Below are positions 36,646 to 49,079 of a stretch of DNA of 64,000 nt, piece by piece (the first letter of the stretch is position 1; each line of letters starts with the position of its first letter). This stretch comes from Halicephalobus mephisto (Eukaryota > Nematoda > Chromadorea > Rhabditida > Panagrolaimidae), in NCBI GenBank assembly GCA_009193035.1, contig SWDT01000016.1, positions 744,001 through 808,000 on the forward strand, read 5' to 3'. The notes under the pieces are model-generated. The model made no database searches and was not told the origin of the DNA. It saw only the letters and a program-made list of their open reading frames with translations. A program made the translations under genes and the position numbers.

Positions 36646-39600
36646 ATGACGGAGCCAAAGAATAACCCCCAAGAACATCCCGTTTTCCCGGAATCCGAGC
36701 CCCTGGTCCACATTCAGAAGCCAAAAGAAGATGATTCTGAGAAGCGAGGATCCAAAGACCAGGACGGGATGTGGACTTCTCGGTGGGCCGTCGGTAAGTA
36801 ATTCTTCCTTTTGAGAAATGCTTTAAGAAAGATTTATTAAAATGATAATAAATTTTCATTAAATCGTGTTTTCAGATCCAAAGATCCAGAAATTTGTAAA
36901 ATTCTCCAAAATGTGCCAATTGAATCGGCTATTTGGTCACATTGGTCGTTGGGTCGCGATTAATCCATATGCCTTCCTGATTAGTGCCTTGATTATGTCC
37001 TCATTATGCGGTAAGTCTATTTTAAAAATCAATTATTATCAAAAAAAACAATAATAGTTATATTCTAAAGATTCAAAAATCTCATAAAATTCGGTGCGAA
37101 CATTTTTGATTTTTTTTATTTAATCACTTATTCTTCCTCCAAAACAAGTTTTTTGGATTACCGTATGTAATTTTATTTAATTTTGAAGATTTGAATATAA
37201 TAACTATATTTTAAAAAACACGTAAATAACGATCAGAAAATAACAAAATTCGATCGAGGACTTTTCTAATGAAATCTGTTTATGATTTTTTACATTTTCA
37301 AAAAACATTTATTTTTGGATTTCTAGAAAATCGATTTCTTGCAAATAACTTCAAGCATATCTAGGTTCCGACACGAATTTTTTGATTTTTCTTTTACCTA
37401 ATTTTGTAATGTTTCAAGAAATTCCACTTTTTCAGTGGGAATGTTTAAAATGCAATTACGAGACAGAGTTAGGGACGGTTACACTCCCACGACTTCTCCT
37501 TCTCGACGAGAAACAGATATTTTGAGGAACTTTTTCGGATCTAAATCGGATCCTATCATGACGTCTGTCCTCTTGCTGGCAAGGGACAAGGGTTCTATGC
37601 ACAGACCAGAATACATGGCTGAAGCATTACGGATTCACAATTATATTATGAAACACGTTAACATTACTGTCGGAAACAAGGAATTTGTTTTTGATAAAAT
37701 GTGCGGAAACGCCTGTCAAATGAACTACTTTTTTGAATTATTAGCGGTAAGTTTTAGTTTAATTTTCACATACAAAAACAGAACTTTTTCGATTTCCCTT
37801 ATATAATTATCGGTTGTTTAGTTCATTTCGTGTATAAAAACTGGAAAATCTAACTTTTAACATTCTCATTTATCAACATTCATTAATAAGACTGAATCTA
37901 TACATAAAGATATTAACTTTTGAGAATTAATATATAGAAAGTCATTTATAGTTGATTTCATATGTGAAATCCGTGAAGAATTATTTTCTTGAACTTTTCT
38001 GTGTTTGAAATTGTATCTTTTCAGACAGAATTTGGCAAGATTGCCTCAGGAGACATCCATAAAGAAATCTTTCGTGCTTGGCAACAGTTGAATTTCCCGA
38101 TAACTAATATCCATGGTATCGACATGCACTTTGAAAGAAATTTCTTCGGAGTTAAGGTCGCTGGGAACGAGACCGAGCATTCCCCGACTGTAAATGACTC
38201 TCTTGCTGCTATTCACAATTTCACCAATATCCGGTGGATCGAGATTATTCGACTGGACTACAAGGGAGAGACAGTTCATGGATTGGATGAGGAAACCTTG
38301 GCCCGATGGGAGATGACTTTGTACAAGTACTCGAGAGAGGAATTCCACTCTGATCTTGTTGAGTTTCTCGTCATCGGATCGGAAATTGTCGATTACGAAA
38401 TGAACAAAGAAAGCCAGTTGATGGGGAGATTTGTCGGTCTCGGTTTCGCTTTGATGATCGTCTTCGCCATCTGTTCCAACGCCCTCAACAGCTACTTCTA
38501 CCAGAGCTACTCCTTTTCCATCAACATCATCAGCATCGTCGCTACAGTATGCTCGTTGTTGTCAGTCGGAGTCACTTTGGGGTTGTATGGAATCGTGGGG
38601 ATGAGAGTGAACTCGGTCATGTTGATAATGCCCTTCTTGACCCTGGGGATCGGGGTCAACGACTCCTTCATGCTCGCACATGCCTACTTCCGACACAAAA
38701 GGACTTCTCCAGATGTCGTATCCCTAATGCAAGCGACATACGCAGAAGTCGGACCAAGCATCACCATCACAACGTTGACGAACGTCGTGACTTTCCTCAT
38801 CGGAGCAATGATGCCGACGGCAGAATTTCAGTTGTTCTGCACAGCTGCGGCCATGGCTTTGGGGTATTCCTACATCTTCACTGTTGTCTGTTTCGGTCCA
38901 ACTTTAGCAATCATTCATCGACAGAAATCACTATCTTCGATGAATCAAGTCAAAGCAAAGGTTCGAGAAAGACTCCACTCTTGTTGTGAAGCTTTCGTCG
39001 ATGCATATTCCAAAGTAATGTGCTCCAGATTGTTCCATCTCTTCAACTTTGTAGTATTTATGACCTACATGGGATTTGCGATATATGGAACGATCAATAT
39101 CAGTGCCAAACTGGATACAGAGAAGATTCTGCCGCGGCACAGCGTGATCAAGAGACCTCATCAGTTGCTGGCCCACAAAGTCTGGTTTGAATATTATCCT
39201 CTCCAAGTATTCATCAACAAGCCATTTAACATGACAGATCTGCAGCAGATGAAAGATTTCGACGATATGATGAACGAGTTTTATTCGATGCCGAACAACA
39301 AAGGTAGGGATTTTATCATTTTGTGGAGAAACTAGTTTTTTATAACTTAAAAATGTGTTCATATATCTATTTTTAATTCTTCAGATATAGAAACTAATAA
39401 TATATGAATGCATTATTGAAAGGTGAACATCAAGGATCTTCACTAGAAATAAGGACTTTTTCGATATATCAATTTCCACTTTTTACTATTGATAGCTTTC
39501 TTAATTATTGTTTTCCAGGTAAAAAATACACCATGAGCTGGCTTGAAGAATATAAAAAGTACTTCAACGACAGTATAGAAGATTTCGATTTTGATTTCAA

Positions 39601-40880
39601 CGCAAGTGACGGTGTCACGGAAGATCAAGGCGAAAGACCCGTCACCGGCTACGACCTCCGTTACTTCAAGCAATTTCTCTCCAGTCCGATCTACAGACAC
39701 CTCAAAATTCTCATCAAGTACATTGATGCTGATGATTGGAGAGATATCAAGATCAATCAATTCACCTTCACTCTTGTCTATGCTGGATTGAGCAACTGGC
39801 AAGAAAGAATCGACATCATGATCAAGTGGAGAGAAATCGCCGCTAAATACGAGAACTCCCTAGAAGTGAGTGTGTGGGAACCCAACGGAATGTTCGTAGA
39901 TCAGATGCTGAGTCTGAAGCAAGTGAGTCTTCAGTCAGCATTACTGACAATCCTCTGCATGCTCATCGTCTGCATCATCTTTATCCAGAATCCGCTGGGA
40001 GTTATAGCGGCAGTCTCGTCTATTGGATCGATAGTCATCGGAGTCATTGGTTATCTCTACTTCTGGAACCTCGATCTCGATCCAGCGTCATTAGGAGCGA
40101 TTCTGATGAGTGTAGGGATGTCCGTGGACTTTACTGCCCATACCATTTACGCTTACTTGAGGAAGAAGAGACATGTCTACGAAAATGGGAAAGACATAGT
40201 CGTCGCCTTGGATTCTGAATTTGAGAGAATGAAAAACTGTGTTAGTTCCATCATGTATCCTATGTTCCAAGGAGGATGCAGTACCATCGTTTGTGTGATG
40301 CCATTGCTGTGCATTCCAGTGAGTTCATTTTAGGCAAATTAATAACGCTAGTTTTTCCTATATCAAAAATTTAAAAATACTGTTTTCGATATATAAATTC
40401 CACCAAAAATGGCCTTTCATATACAAAAAGTATTAAAAGAATTTCTATATATTAAAAAGTACAAATTTTAGTTCTTGTTTTTTGAGATTTCGATGTATGA
40501 AAAGTCAGTGTTTTAACTAGTAATTCAAAAATTGTAAATTTTCATTTACGAAAAATACTTGAAAAATGGATTTTCATATATGAATGATTCGGAAATTAAA
40601 TATGTTAGATCGGAAAACCAAGTAATTTTTATTTAATTTTCAGGATTATATTCCACTTGTTTTCTTCAAAACAATCATCCTTGTCGTCGTCTTCGGGCTC
40701 TACCACGGTTGCGTTGTCCTGCCGGGCTTTATGGTCCTCTTCACTCCGGTAACCGAGAAATGGTACAACAACCTTAAAAAAAGATTCGGCAACAATAACC
40801 GAAAAGAAAGCCATATCGTGCTCGAATCAGTCCAATTGACCTCCATCAGATTGACTGACGACAGAATTGTCACTCCATGA
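36646..40880 (+). CDS. Patched-related (PTR) multi-pass membrane protein
   Basis: Six exons (36646-36793, 36876-37010, 37436-37746, 38025-39303, 39519-40318, 40644-40880) encode 969 residues. After a polar N-terminus comes helix 1 (AINPYAFLISALIMSSLCG), a large extracellular domain, then a sterol-sensing-type helix bundle with GIGVNDSFMLAHAYFR. A second extracellular domain follows, then the second bundle with GMSVDFTAHTIYAYLRKK and a last helix ending GCVVLPGFMVLFTP. The acidic residues in GIGVND and GMSVDF are those that couple transport to ions in the RND/patched superfamily. Nematode PTR proteins act at apical membranes in moulting, cuticle and lumen formation; which one this is cannot be told. 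All splice phases close. Its upstream desert may contain control elements. Confidence 0.92.
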
Positions 40881-41122
40881 CTATTGTAGAAATCTTCCAA
40901 ATTTATAATTTTTAAAACTGGTCATTAACGATTTTTTTGCATTTCCGAATGTAAGTTGCCTTTTTCACGGGTTCTAGTTGTCTCGAAATTGTTTCGAATA
41001 TTTTGTTTGGTACTTTATCTCAGGGAAAAAGTCCAAATAAAATTCACATTATTAAAAACACGAAAATGCAAATTTGGAAGTTACAAATTGTGAGAAAAAA
41101 ATGTGTAGAATTGATCTATAAG

Positions 41123-42504
41123 ATGTCTCAACAGTACAAAAATACAAAACCGAGATATCTTCCGAAGGACACTGTAATCCATCAAAAGTTCAAAGTCGAA
41201 AAGATTATCGGATCTGGAGGATTCGGAGAGATATACAAGGCTGTTGATGATGTAGGTTTATTTTTGTGATTTGAGGAAATACAGAGGTAATTTGCAATCA
41301 TCTCTGAGTGCAATCAACATATAAGGACAGTTAACTACGTTTCTCACATACTGGATTCTGAGCGCAATCGATATTAGGATTGCAATTCGAAGAAAGTTAG
41401 TCCCAATTGAGTACAATCAACGTGCTTGTCTTTAATTGCAGGAAAAAATGACCCGAGGATGTTGATTGTTCTCAACTAGGATCAATTTTCGTTGAATTAC
41501 AATCCTATTTTCAACTACGCTCAGAATTCAATATATGAGAAGCGTAAGTAACTGTCCTTATCTATTGATTATATTAAGATGCAATTTTAAATTACTTGTG
41601 CATATAAATACATGACTAGTAACATGCATGAAGTTGGACGATTTGTGGATATAAGCTTTCGATATTTTGTAATATCATCGAAGCCATAAAAATCATAAGC
41701 ATTTACTAATGATGTTTTGCATATCAGATGACGAATATAGCAGTGGCAATCAAGGTTAGTCCTATGGACTATGAACCAGGAAGGATGATTCTTGAGCAAC
41801 AAGTCTTATTTAAACTCCGAGGTTGTCATCATGTCCCTCAATTCATCGCGAGTGGAACTCACGGCAATTATTTCTATATCATGATGGAAATACTCGGAAG
41901 GAATCTATCCGATCTCAAGAAACGGAGCGAGAACAAAAAGTTCTCACCAGGAACTGTCCTCAGAGTCGGTCAACAGATGATTCTTGGAATCAAAGCCATC
42001 CACGACATCGGGTATCTACATCGAGACATCAAGCCGTCCAACATGTGCATCGGATTAGGAGGAATGAACAAAAGAATCATCTACATTGTTGATTTTGGGA
42101 TGACACGTCAGTATCGACACGACAAACACGGAGGGTTCAGAAGAGAAAGGTCCTATGCTGCATTCAGAGGCACAATGAGGTATGCATCTATCAGGGCCCA
42201 CGAGAGGAAGGAGCAAGGACCCGCGGATGACTTTTGGTCGCTTTATTATACTTTGATCGAACTCGTCGAAGGAAGTCTTCCGTGGAAATCTCTCTCTGTC
42301 TCTGACGAAATCAGGAAATTAAAAGAAGATCTTACCTTCCAAGAGATGTGTAAATCCCTCCCTAAAAGCTTCGAAAATTTCCCACACCATCTAGAAGAAC
42401 TCCAATACGGTCAGCTGCCGAACTACTCCTTGCTGTCGTCGATTCTTCAGAAAGCGCTTCCGGACGACGTGACATCGGAAACTCCATTTGATTGGGAAGA
42501 ATAG
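41123..42504 (+). CDS. Tau-tubulin-kinase-like (CK1 group) protein kinase
   Basis: Two exons, 41123-41251 and 41728-42504, encode 301 residues, essentially a bare kinase domain. Visible motifs: glycine loop GSGGFGEIYKA, VAIK lysine (AVAIKVS), HGNYFYIMMEILGRNLSDL, catalytic LHRDIKPSNMCIG, VDFGMTRQY, and FRGTMRYASIRAHERKEQGP followed by DDFWSLYYTLIEL. These are hallmarks of the TTBK branch of the CK1 group, which is greatly expanded in nematodes and often expressed in sperm. All catalytic residues are present. The exact start is uncertain because the frame is open upstream to 41003; MSQQYKNTKPRYLPKDTVI was chosen as the usual short N-terminus. The intron contains a foldback element. Confidence 0.88.
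41287..41595. mobile_element. Foldback (inverted-repeat, MITE-like) element in the TTBK intron
   Basis: The two halves of this ~309-base stretch are imperfect inverted copies of each other. GTAATTT at 41287 pairs with AAATTAC at 41589-41595; ATAAGGACAGTTA near 41323 pairs with TAACTGTCCTTAT near 41555; AGGATTGCAATTC pairs with GAATTACAATCCT. The arms are ~140 bases with almost no spacer (centre ~41440). There is no coding capacity. It resembles a non-autonomous foldback transposon; no target duplication was identified with confidence. Confidence 0.75.
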
Positions 42505-42662
42505 TCTTTATTTATGAAAGAAATCAAGACAGAAAAGTAGTTATTGATTGAGTTGCTTCGAATGCTGTCAATAAAAGGATTTCGTTATCATTCGCGCGCT
42601 GGTCTCTCTGTTCTTTTTCGTTTTTTCCTCGTCTTTCGGATTTCTCTTTTGTCTCCTCGGCA

Positions 42663-43524
42663 ATGACGGAACTCGAAAATTTCTTCGCAAAGAAGGCTTC
42701 TAAAAGCAAGAAGAATGTCCTTTCCGTCGGGCTCCTCGAAGAACGCCTCAACCAGGCCATGGTGAATCAGGTAATTTTCATTTTTTGTTAAAAATTCATA
42801 TATTACTTTCAATTTTAGGCCGAAACCAAACAGGATCTTGTCGCAAATTCAGATCCCAATAGCATTGTCTTTTGCGAAGGAGATGCTCCTGATTCTGAAT
42901 GGTTAGATCCAAGTGAAGCTGCCGCGATGAATTTCGAGGAAATTGGAATCAAGGACATGACACTGTCTGGTGATGCTGATCAAGACATGAGTGATAATGA
43001 GACTGAGACAATGAATGATGTTCCCAAGACTTGGAAAACTGAACAAGTGAGTTTTTTTTATAAATTGCTAATTGTGTCAGAATATCTCTAGGAGAATGAT
43101 GAGGAAATCCTTATGCCGCCTGCAAAATCTTCTGTTCGTACCAAATATGTCCCACCAACAGTTGCACGTCTTCGTCCGCAAAATGTTCAACTTGATTTGA
43201 AAAATGAGGAAATGTTCCCTTCTCTTGACATGGCTGAACAAAAGGAAAAGGAGATAAAGAAGACTCTTGCCAAAGCTCTCAAGTAAGCTGTTAATATAAT
43301 TTTCAAAATAATTCACCGTCGTTTTTAGGTCGGAAGGTGGCTGGACCGTCCAAGGGTCAAACAAGTCCGCTGCAAAGTCGATGCAAAACCCGAATGTTTA
43401 TCTTCCTCCTCAACTTCGTCTTCCCGCATCTCAATCTGCATGGCCCAAAGATGAAACTGGTCTCAAATCAGAACCGATTGTCGAGAAGAAAAACAAGTAC
43501 GTTCCTCCTGCCTTGCGTCAGTAG
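42663..43524 (+). CDS. CDV3: CDV3 homologue
   Basis: Four exons (42663-42770, 42819-43046, 43092-43282, 43329-43524) encode 240 residues. Similarity to CDV3 (carnitine deficiency-associated gene expressed in ventricle 3) is in ordered short blocks: LENFFAKKASKSKK at the N-terminus (vertebrate: LDNFFAKRDKKKK), an acidic region with DSEWLDP, then KYVPPTVARLR followed by EEMFPSLDMAEQKEKE (vertebrate: YRPPGAR...FPSLQ). The end is KYVPPALRQ. The protein is small, acidic and mostly disordered; CDV3 is cytoplasmic with no settled biochemical role. Only 158 bases separate it from the kinase stop at 42504, so the two could be co-transcribed, although the acceptor evidence is weak. Confidence 0.78.
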
Positions 43525-44643
43525 AATCTGATGCAGGTGATATCTGTCAATTACTGTATTGTAGACAATCGGGTTCTTGTGTCAGATTTTTGACTGATTT
43601 TGATTTTTTGTTTATTGAATAAAAAATAAAAAATTACTTGTTTAGAAGGTACTTTACTCAAAGTTGCTTTTTGAAACAATTTATAGCTGGTGTTGTAACT
43701 TTTCAGGTAGATATTGAGAATCCGTATTTTATTTTTGTTAAATGCTTTTGGAAAATGAGGAAATGGGATAAATGTGTAAAATGTCATATATCGAAAACTG
43801 AAAAAGAACAAGTGCTTTCTTGCCTGCTCGTCGAGGTTTAGCGACTTCATTTTTGAGATGCTCGTTTTCTGCTTTAACCAATTTTAACATTTTTTCTTTT
43901 TTCGTCTTGATTACAACTACCTCATTGATTTTTCGGAAAAACGATTACAAACATGAGAAAACACAATTCTAAATTTAGACATTATTCCGATTATCTGGCT
44001 TCAGAAGACCGTTTAGCAAAAATAGAATACAGATTCTGAATCAGTATTTTGAGAACTATAAAGTGATATATAACTCATTCCAAAAGACCACTTTGAGTAA
44101 AGTCCTTTTTTGTGAGACTTTGTTGAATTGCAACAATCATTTTGGTTAATTAGCACTTGTAAGACCAAAAATCATGAATTTTTGGAATTTTTCATTTAAA
44201 TACTCATTTAATTTATTAAAATAAATGAGGAATCACAATGTTCAACAAACACTTAGACCATGACGAAATCGTTATCTTTTTTGCTGAATAAAAGCACCAA
44301 GTCTGCGACATGTTCAATTTCGTCATGAGATTAAAGAACAGTTTTTTCGTTATAACTCTGTTAAATTACGTCATTTTTTGATCAATTTTTTTTAAAATTA
44401 CAGCTTACATTATCCTCTACCTAATGGAAGCAGCGGGAAAGATCAAGGATGAATTAAAATGTTTCCAGGAAAATCTCAGCCTAAATATTTCGCAATCTTC
44501 AATAAAACAATTAAGCTATACTCTATAATGAAAAAATTATCAGTCATTTGACTCCTCCTCCATTTGTAAAGTCTTGCCATATATAAGCTCGTCGAATTTT
44601 CCAGTTAGATACATTTTGGTTATTTATTTTTCAACGCTGAAAC
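43525..44643. other. Spacer without recognised gene
   Basis: AT-rich DNA with no supported exon. An 11-base perfect inverted repeat, CATGACGAAAT (44259-44269) and ATTTCGTCATG (44317-44327), flanks a 47-base loop. Nothing else was seen. Confidence 0.45.
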
Positions 44644-45798
44644 ATGACTGGTTATTTCGAGAATTATTCTTCAAGATGTCCAGAATCACATAAGTCGTAT
44701 AATAGGACCTTCAAACGTCACACGCCATATAACGATCAGAATCGCCGTGAACGACCTGCATGTTGTAAATTTAAACAAGTAATTTTCGGTATTCGATTGT
44801 CTGATGGCAACCATGGTGTGTTATTCTTGCTTGAGAACAACAAAGAGAAGTATGTTCCAACAACGGATTATCTTGGTTACATCCTGTCAAACTACCGAGC
44901 GGCCACCCAAGTTAGCTACATCCACCTCGATCGTAGCTTGTCTTTTTCTCCATTCGACATTGAGATTAGTAGAGAATGGACGAAATCCAATAAAAGTTGT
45001 CGAAAAGTAAGCCATTTACTCTCCTTAATGCTAATCTAAAATTTTAGGCTACCATGGAAGGTACTTGGAATGAAAGAGATGTCGTCCAATTTTTCAAGAC
45101 ATTTTCTCACCTTGAGAAATTTGCTCTTAAAATTATTTCAGACATAACCGAGGATGCACTTAAAACACTTTGTGAATCACAGAACAATCCTATGAATGAT
45201 TTATCTATTGATACTACTGAAACACAAATGTGGTCTTTCTATAAATCTATTATGGGTCTTGCAAATGCTGGAGAAAAACTCCAAACTGCCTGGGTTATGG
45301 TTAGGCATATTCCTCGCAACGATCCCATGTGTAATATATATAAGGTTAGTTGTTACATATCTTTGTAAATTCATATATGATTATATTTATGAATGAGACT
45401 TGTTCTAATTTCGATTATTCTGAAAATACCAAAAGGGCATTGTTTTTGTTTTTTGAATTTTCAAATACTGCAAAATAGCACAAGAAGATCTTCTGTGCTG
45501 CATTTTGTATTTTTTAATTCAACGGTAAAAGTTCTTTTTCATATTTTTGGACTTGTAAAAAGTAGAGGAAGACAACTTTCACAATTCTAAATATTCTTTT
45601 GTAATATATGTGCATTTTCAGATCCTCTCGAAATTCAAAAAACCTTGCGAAATCATCATTGCTGCAGAGAAATGTCTTCCAGAAAACAAAGATGAACTTA
45701 TAAAAGCAGGATTCACATACAAATTGTCCTCTAATAACCACCAATTCAAGAAAAAAATTGACAATGTGGAGTTGAGTATATATATCCGTTGTAGTTGA
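44644..45798 (+). CDS. Hypothetical protein, three exons, family not recognised
   Basis: Exons 44644-45006, 45048-45344 and 45622-45798 join in phase to 278 residues. The N-terminal ~40 residues are polar and basic (RTFKRHTPYND, RRERPACC). The rest looks globular: FKQVIFGIRLSDGNHGVLFLL, SYIHLDRSLSFSPFDIEIS, then a middle part (VVQFFKTFSHLEKFALKIIS) and a C-terminal part (KPCEIIIAAEKCLPENKDEL). No signal peptide or membrane segment. The layout, with alternating strand and helix segments ending in a short I-x-I strand, is reminiscent of nematode F-box-associated regions, but no F-box is visible and I make no functional call. The intron-exon structure and frame preservation support a real gene. 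Confidence 0.65.
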
Positions 45799-46220
45799 AG
45801 TTTCTGTGTACTCACATGTCCACATAATGATAACAGGATTTTGGTGATCTTCTGATATCATTTTGTGTTTTAAGGAATTGATTAATAATATTCATCTCCA
45901 TTATTCATGATAAATGTTTTTCAATCTGAATAATCTTGATAATGACTTTGTTGATTTTTGTTTAAAAGAGATTTATCAAAAGATAATAAAAAAATTGTTA
46001 AAAACTGGATTTTTGTCATCAAAATTTTAACAACTTTTTCGTTGGCATTTAAAAATTTTGTTTCTACAAGGTTTCCGTCAATTAAAAATACTTTGAATTC
46101 TAAAGAATGTGCTTTTAACGAAGTTGATTCTGGAAGATCCTGTCAAGTGTAGAATTTCAATAATAAAATATTTAGCTAAAGTATTGTAGGTACAAAGATC
46201 GGACTTAAACTGCAGACGGC
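45799..46220. other. Spacer 3' of the hypothetical gene
   Basis: AT-rich, with a short open frame at 45958-46152 lacking support. It leads into the structured repeat at 46221. Confidence 0.4.
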
Positions 46221-46432
46221 CTAGACAAAATACCCAAAGCTCCGCCCAGTCAGCCGACGCCTGTGAAGTGAGACTAAAGTGTTAGAGAGTCAGTCTTTGA
46301 GAAATTCCAGCTTTAGACGGGTCCGAGTTTGACTTCGGTCAAACGAGGATTCTTCCTCTTTTGTTTCATGCTTATGTTAAGATAAATAAGCTTAATTGCT
46401 AATAGTAGGAACCAACAGTTTTCCGTCCAACC
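46221..46432 (+). repeat. Dispersed ~210-base repeat with UUCG-capped hairpin, copy 1
   Basis: This block matches 51679-51890 at roughly 80% by eye along its whole length. It contains the perfect hairpin GTTTGACTTCGGTCAAAC at 46327-46344: seven base pairs closed by C(UUCG)G, an unusually stable RNA tetraloop. A second potential stem (GAGGA...TCCTC) follows, then TTTT, which could act as a polymerase III terminator. No open reading frame. It could be a structured non-coding RNA gene or a short interspersed element; the orientation is unproven. Confidence 0.6.
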
Positions 46433-46850
46433 ACCAACACCGTTACCACCTTTATATTTACTACAGTATCAGATGGAGACAATTTCAAACCTAGAAATCT
46501 TGACAATCGACTCCCATCTCTGAGTAAAGATCATCATTCAAGGATTAGTCATATTTAGCTAAAACCATATTTCACAATTAGCATCTGAAGTCAATTTATA
46601 CTGGTGGTTATTATTTTACTAACATTACATACAAACTACATATAGGGAGATCATTCATTACCAATTTATTGTCAATTCTTCGTTTACGATAAAAGTATTG
46701 ATTTTATAAAAACATCAAAAATTCTCCATTGTCATTATCAGTACTTTCGCAATCAAAACGGAAAATAAGTCTAGTAATTCACGTTTGCTGACTCACTTTG
46801 TATTCATCTTTGGGAATTTGTAAATTCAAAAATTAACAATTTCTCCATTA
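46433..46850. other. Spacer 3' of receptor kinase K1
   Basis: AT-rich 3' flank between the repeat and the end of the minus-strand kinase. No feature recognised. Confidence 0.4.
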
Positions 46851-48598
46851 TTAAACATCAAGGAGAAGTGGGTCATTATTAATCACTGTCTCTGGCATTA
46901 ATCGAGCAAATTTCGAATAAATATTGTGGAAATCAGGTCTAACCTCTGGCTGATTATGGAAACCTATAAATTAATGTTTAACATCATAATTTAAACTATT
47001 TAATTTACATTGAAGAACTTTATTCCATAATTCTTGTGGCATATACTCTGGCTTAGTTAAGCGGCTTCCGTCACGAAGATAGCCTGCAATCTGATCCTGA
47101 TTTGTTAACCCTTCTATTTCGTATGGTTTTGTCCGTGCCATTGTCCAAATTTCCCAAGCTGTGACTCCAAAAGCCCACACATCTGTCATTTTTGTAACTT
47201 TGTGGGGTTCTAGAGAACGAACTACCAACTCCAAGGCGAGATGAGTGATAGTACCTCCTCGGAATCGCCCGTTATTGTCGTTCTCATGAAAGGATAACCC
47301 AAAATCGCTTATTTGAACGGTAAACTCGTCTTTAACGAGGACATTCGAAGCCTTTAAGTCACAATGAAGGATCGGTATACTATGTAAGTGGAGCATGCCA
47401 TCGGCGATCTGCACACAAAATCTGGTTAGTTGGTCTTTTGGGAGTCTAACTGTCTTCCTCGCTAAGTAGCTCTTGAGGTTATCTTGCCGCCGAGGCATAA
47501 TCAAAATCAAATCATCCTTCATGTTCACCCCCAAGAGGCGAAGAACATGGGGGTGTCTGGGGATTCTCATCATGTTCTCCAGCTCTTCAAACATTTGCTG
47601 AAGATTGAATATTATGTAGATGTTAAGCAATATTTACATGAATGATGGAATTTAAAAATAAAAGACAACGGAGGATAATAAGGTAAAACTTCTTTAAGAT
47701 CACTACCCAAAAGATGATGTTTAGGAAATGAGTAAGATACTATGTTGTTGTTTCTGAATAACTTGCTCGAAAACTAAGTATTTTCATTTGAGTAGTAATC
47801 TTAAATATTGTCTTTTCACTTCATCCGAATTTTTTCAGTCTTGGATTTTATCGTGTGAAAATTAACAGTACCTTTTTTTGATCAATATTATTGGCTTTCA
47901 TAACTTTAACAGCCACTTTTACGGACTCTCCATTTGGTTTGTTGTATATACACTGCAAAAAACTAATTTTTATTAAATTTTACTCACGATTTTACCTCGT
48001 AAACAGTTCCAAAACCTCCGCATCCAATTCGTTTTTTACTTTTAGTATCTAGATATCTCATTGGAATACTTTCTATTTTGTTTTCTTCCAATTCTACCAC
48101 TTCTATTGGATGATTGAAGAACTTTTGTGGTGGTATTCTCGTGCATCTGTGATAGCTAATGAATCCTATTATAACGACAACAATACAGCCGAAGGTAAAG
48201 ATGTAAATAGAATTGTTAGTTGTTTGATTACTTACTGGATCTGGAGGTTTTTCTGTAGTTGGAATATTAGGCATAACAGGATAACTTGGGATTGGAATTT
48301 GGTATCTGTTGATTTTACAGAAGTTATATCTTTTCTCTGGCAATTCTACCACAACTCCATTTTGGCATTCTGAACTGCAGGCAAATGTGGATGATTCCGG
48401 CGATTCTCCGATGCGATAATCACCGTCGAAACAAGAATCACATTGACTGCTATTCGATCCTATACACGTTCTGCAGCTTGTATGGCATTCGTGGCAACTA
48501 TTTTGCGTCTGAAACTCGTGCATTCCGCAAAATAACCTCCCCTCTGACGAAACATTTAAAATAATGAATAATATATTGAAAATATACAATTGATTCAT
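46851..48598 (-). CDS. Atypical single-pass receptor kinase K1 (HCD motif)
   Basis: Minus-strand exons 48598-47996, 47952-47872, 47597-47009 and 46963-46851 encode 461 residues. Order: signal peptide (MNQLYIFNILFIILNVSSEG), a furin-like cysteine-rich segment (CHECHTSCRTC, CDSCFDGDYR), a Pro/Thr-rich stalk with NQT and NNS sites, a transmembrane helix (IYIFTFGCIVVVIIGFI), a juxtamembrane region and a kinase domain. Kinase motifs: GCGGFGTVYE, VAVK lysine, FEELENM, HCDLKASNVLV, DFGLS, DVWAFGVTAWEIW, EVRPDF. The overall style is tyrosine-kinase group, but HRD is HCD, the activation segment (DFGLSFHENDNNGRFRGG) has no tyrosine and APE is replaced by ALE. Lysine, DFG and catalytic aspartate remain, so activity is possible but atypically regulated. 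It is divergent from P1 with ~480 bases between starts. Confidence 0.85.
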
Positions 48599-49079
48599 TG
48601 TAGTACATTTAAAAAATGTTTTTTTCCTCTTGTTTCTTATCACAACAACACACAATTTTCTTCATTAAGTCTTTGAAAAAATGATAAAATTAATTAAATA
48701 TAAGAAAACAACATTATTCTTAAAAATCATGAAAACCCCGGAATTTTCTGTTTAGGACCTTTATAATTTTGTGGATTTTCATTTCTGACCTTGTTTAGAT
48801 ATCATCAAAAATTATATATTATTAATAGTTCAGACAGGAAATCCAATTAAAATCTTAAAGGAAAATATGGTAACTGGATAAAATAACCTACAATATGCGT
48901 GATCGTGTTGATTCTTACCTAAGTATTTTATCTCTTTACTGTAGACAAACTATTTATTTTATGATTTACAAATAATTTTTCAATAATCAATACTATAAAA
49001 TACATTTAGTACTTATACTAATAAAAATTGATAAGAAAGTAAGAACACGCAGAATTGATTTTTGTCTTTTGCTGTTAGG
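48599..49079. promoter_or_regulatory. Shared divergent promoter of K1 and P1
   Basis: A 481-base AT-rich gap separates the start codons of the minus-strand kinase K1 and the plus-strand gene P1. It must contain both promoters if the models are right. No TATA box at a fixed distance or shared palindrome could be singled out by eye. Confidence 0.4.

Noticed and set aside
46221..46432. Structured repeat as a degenerate tRNA or SL RNA gene
   Set aside because: The B-box resemblance near the hairpin is weak and no A box or Sm site with a leader sequence was found, so it is reported only as an unknown structured repeat.
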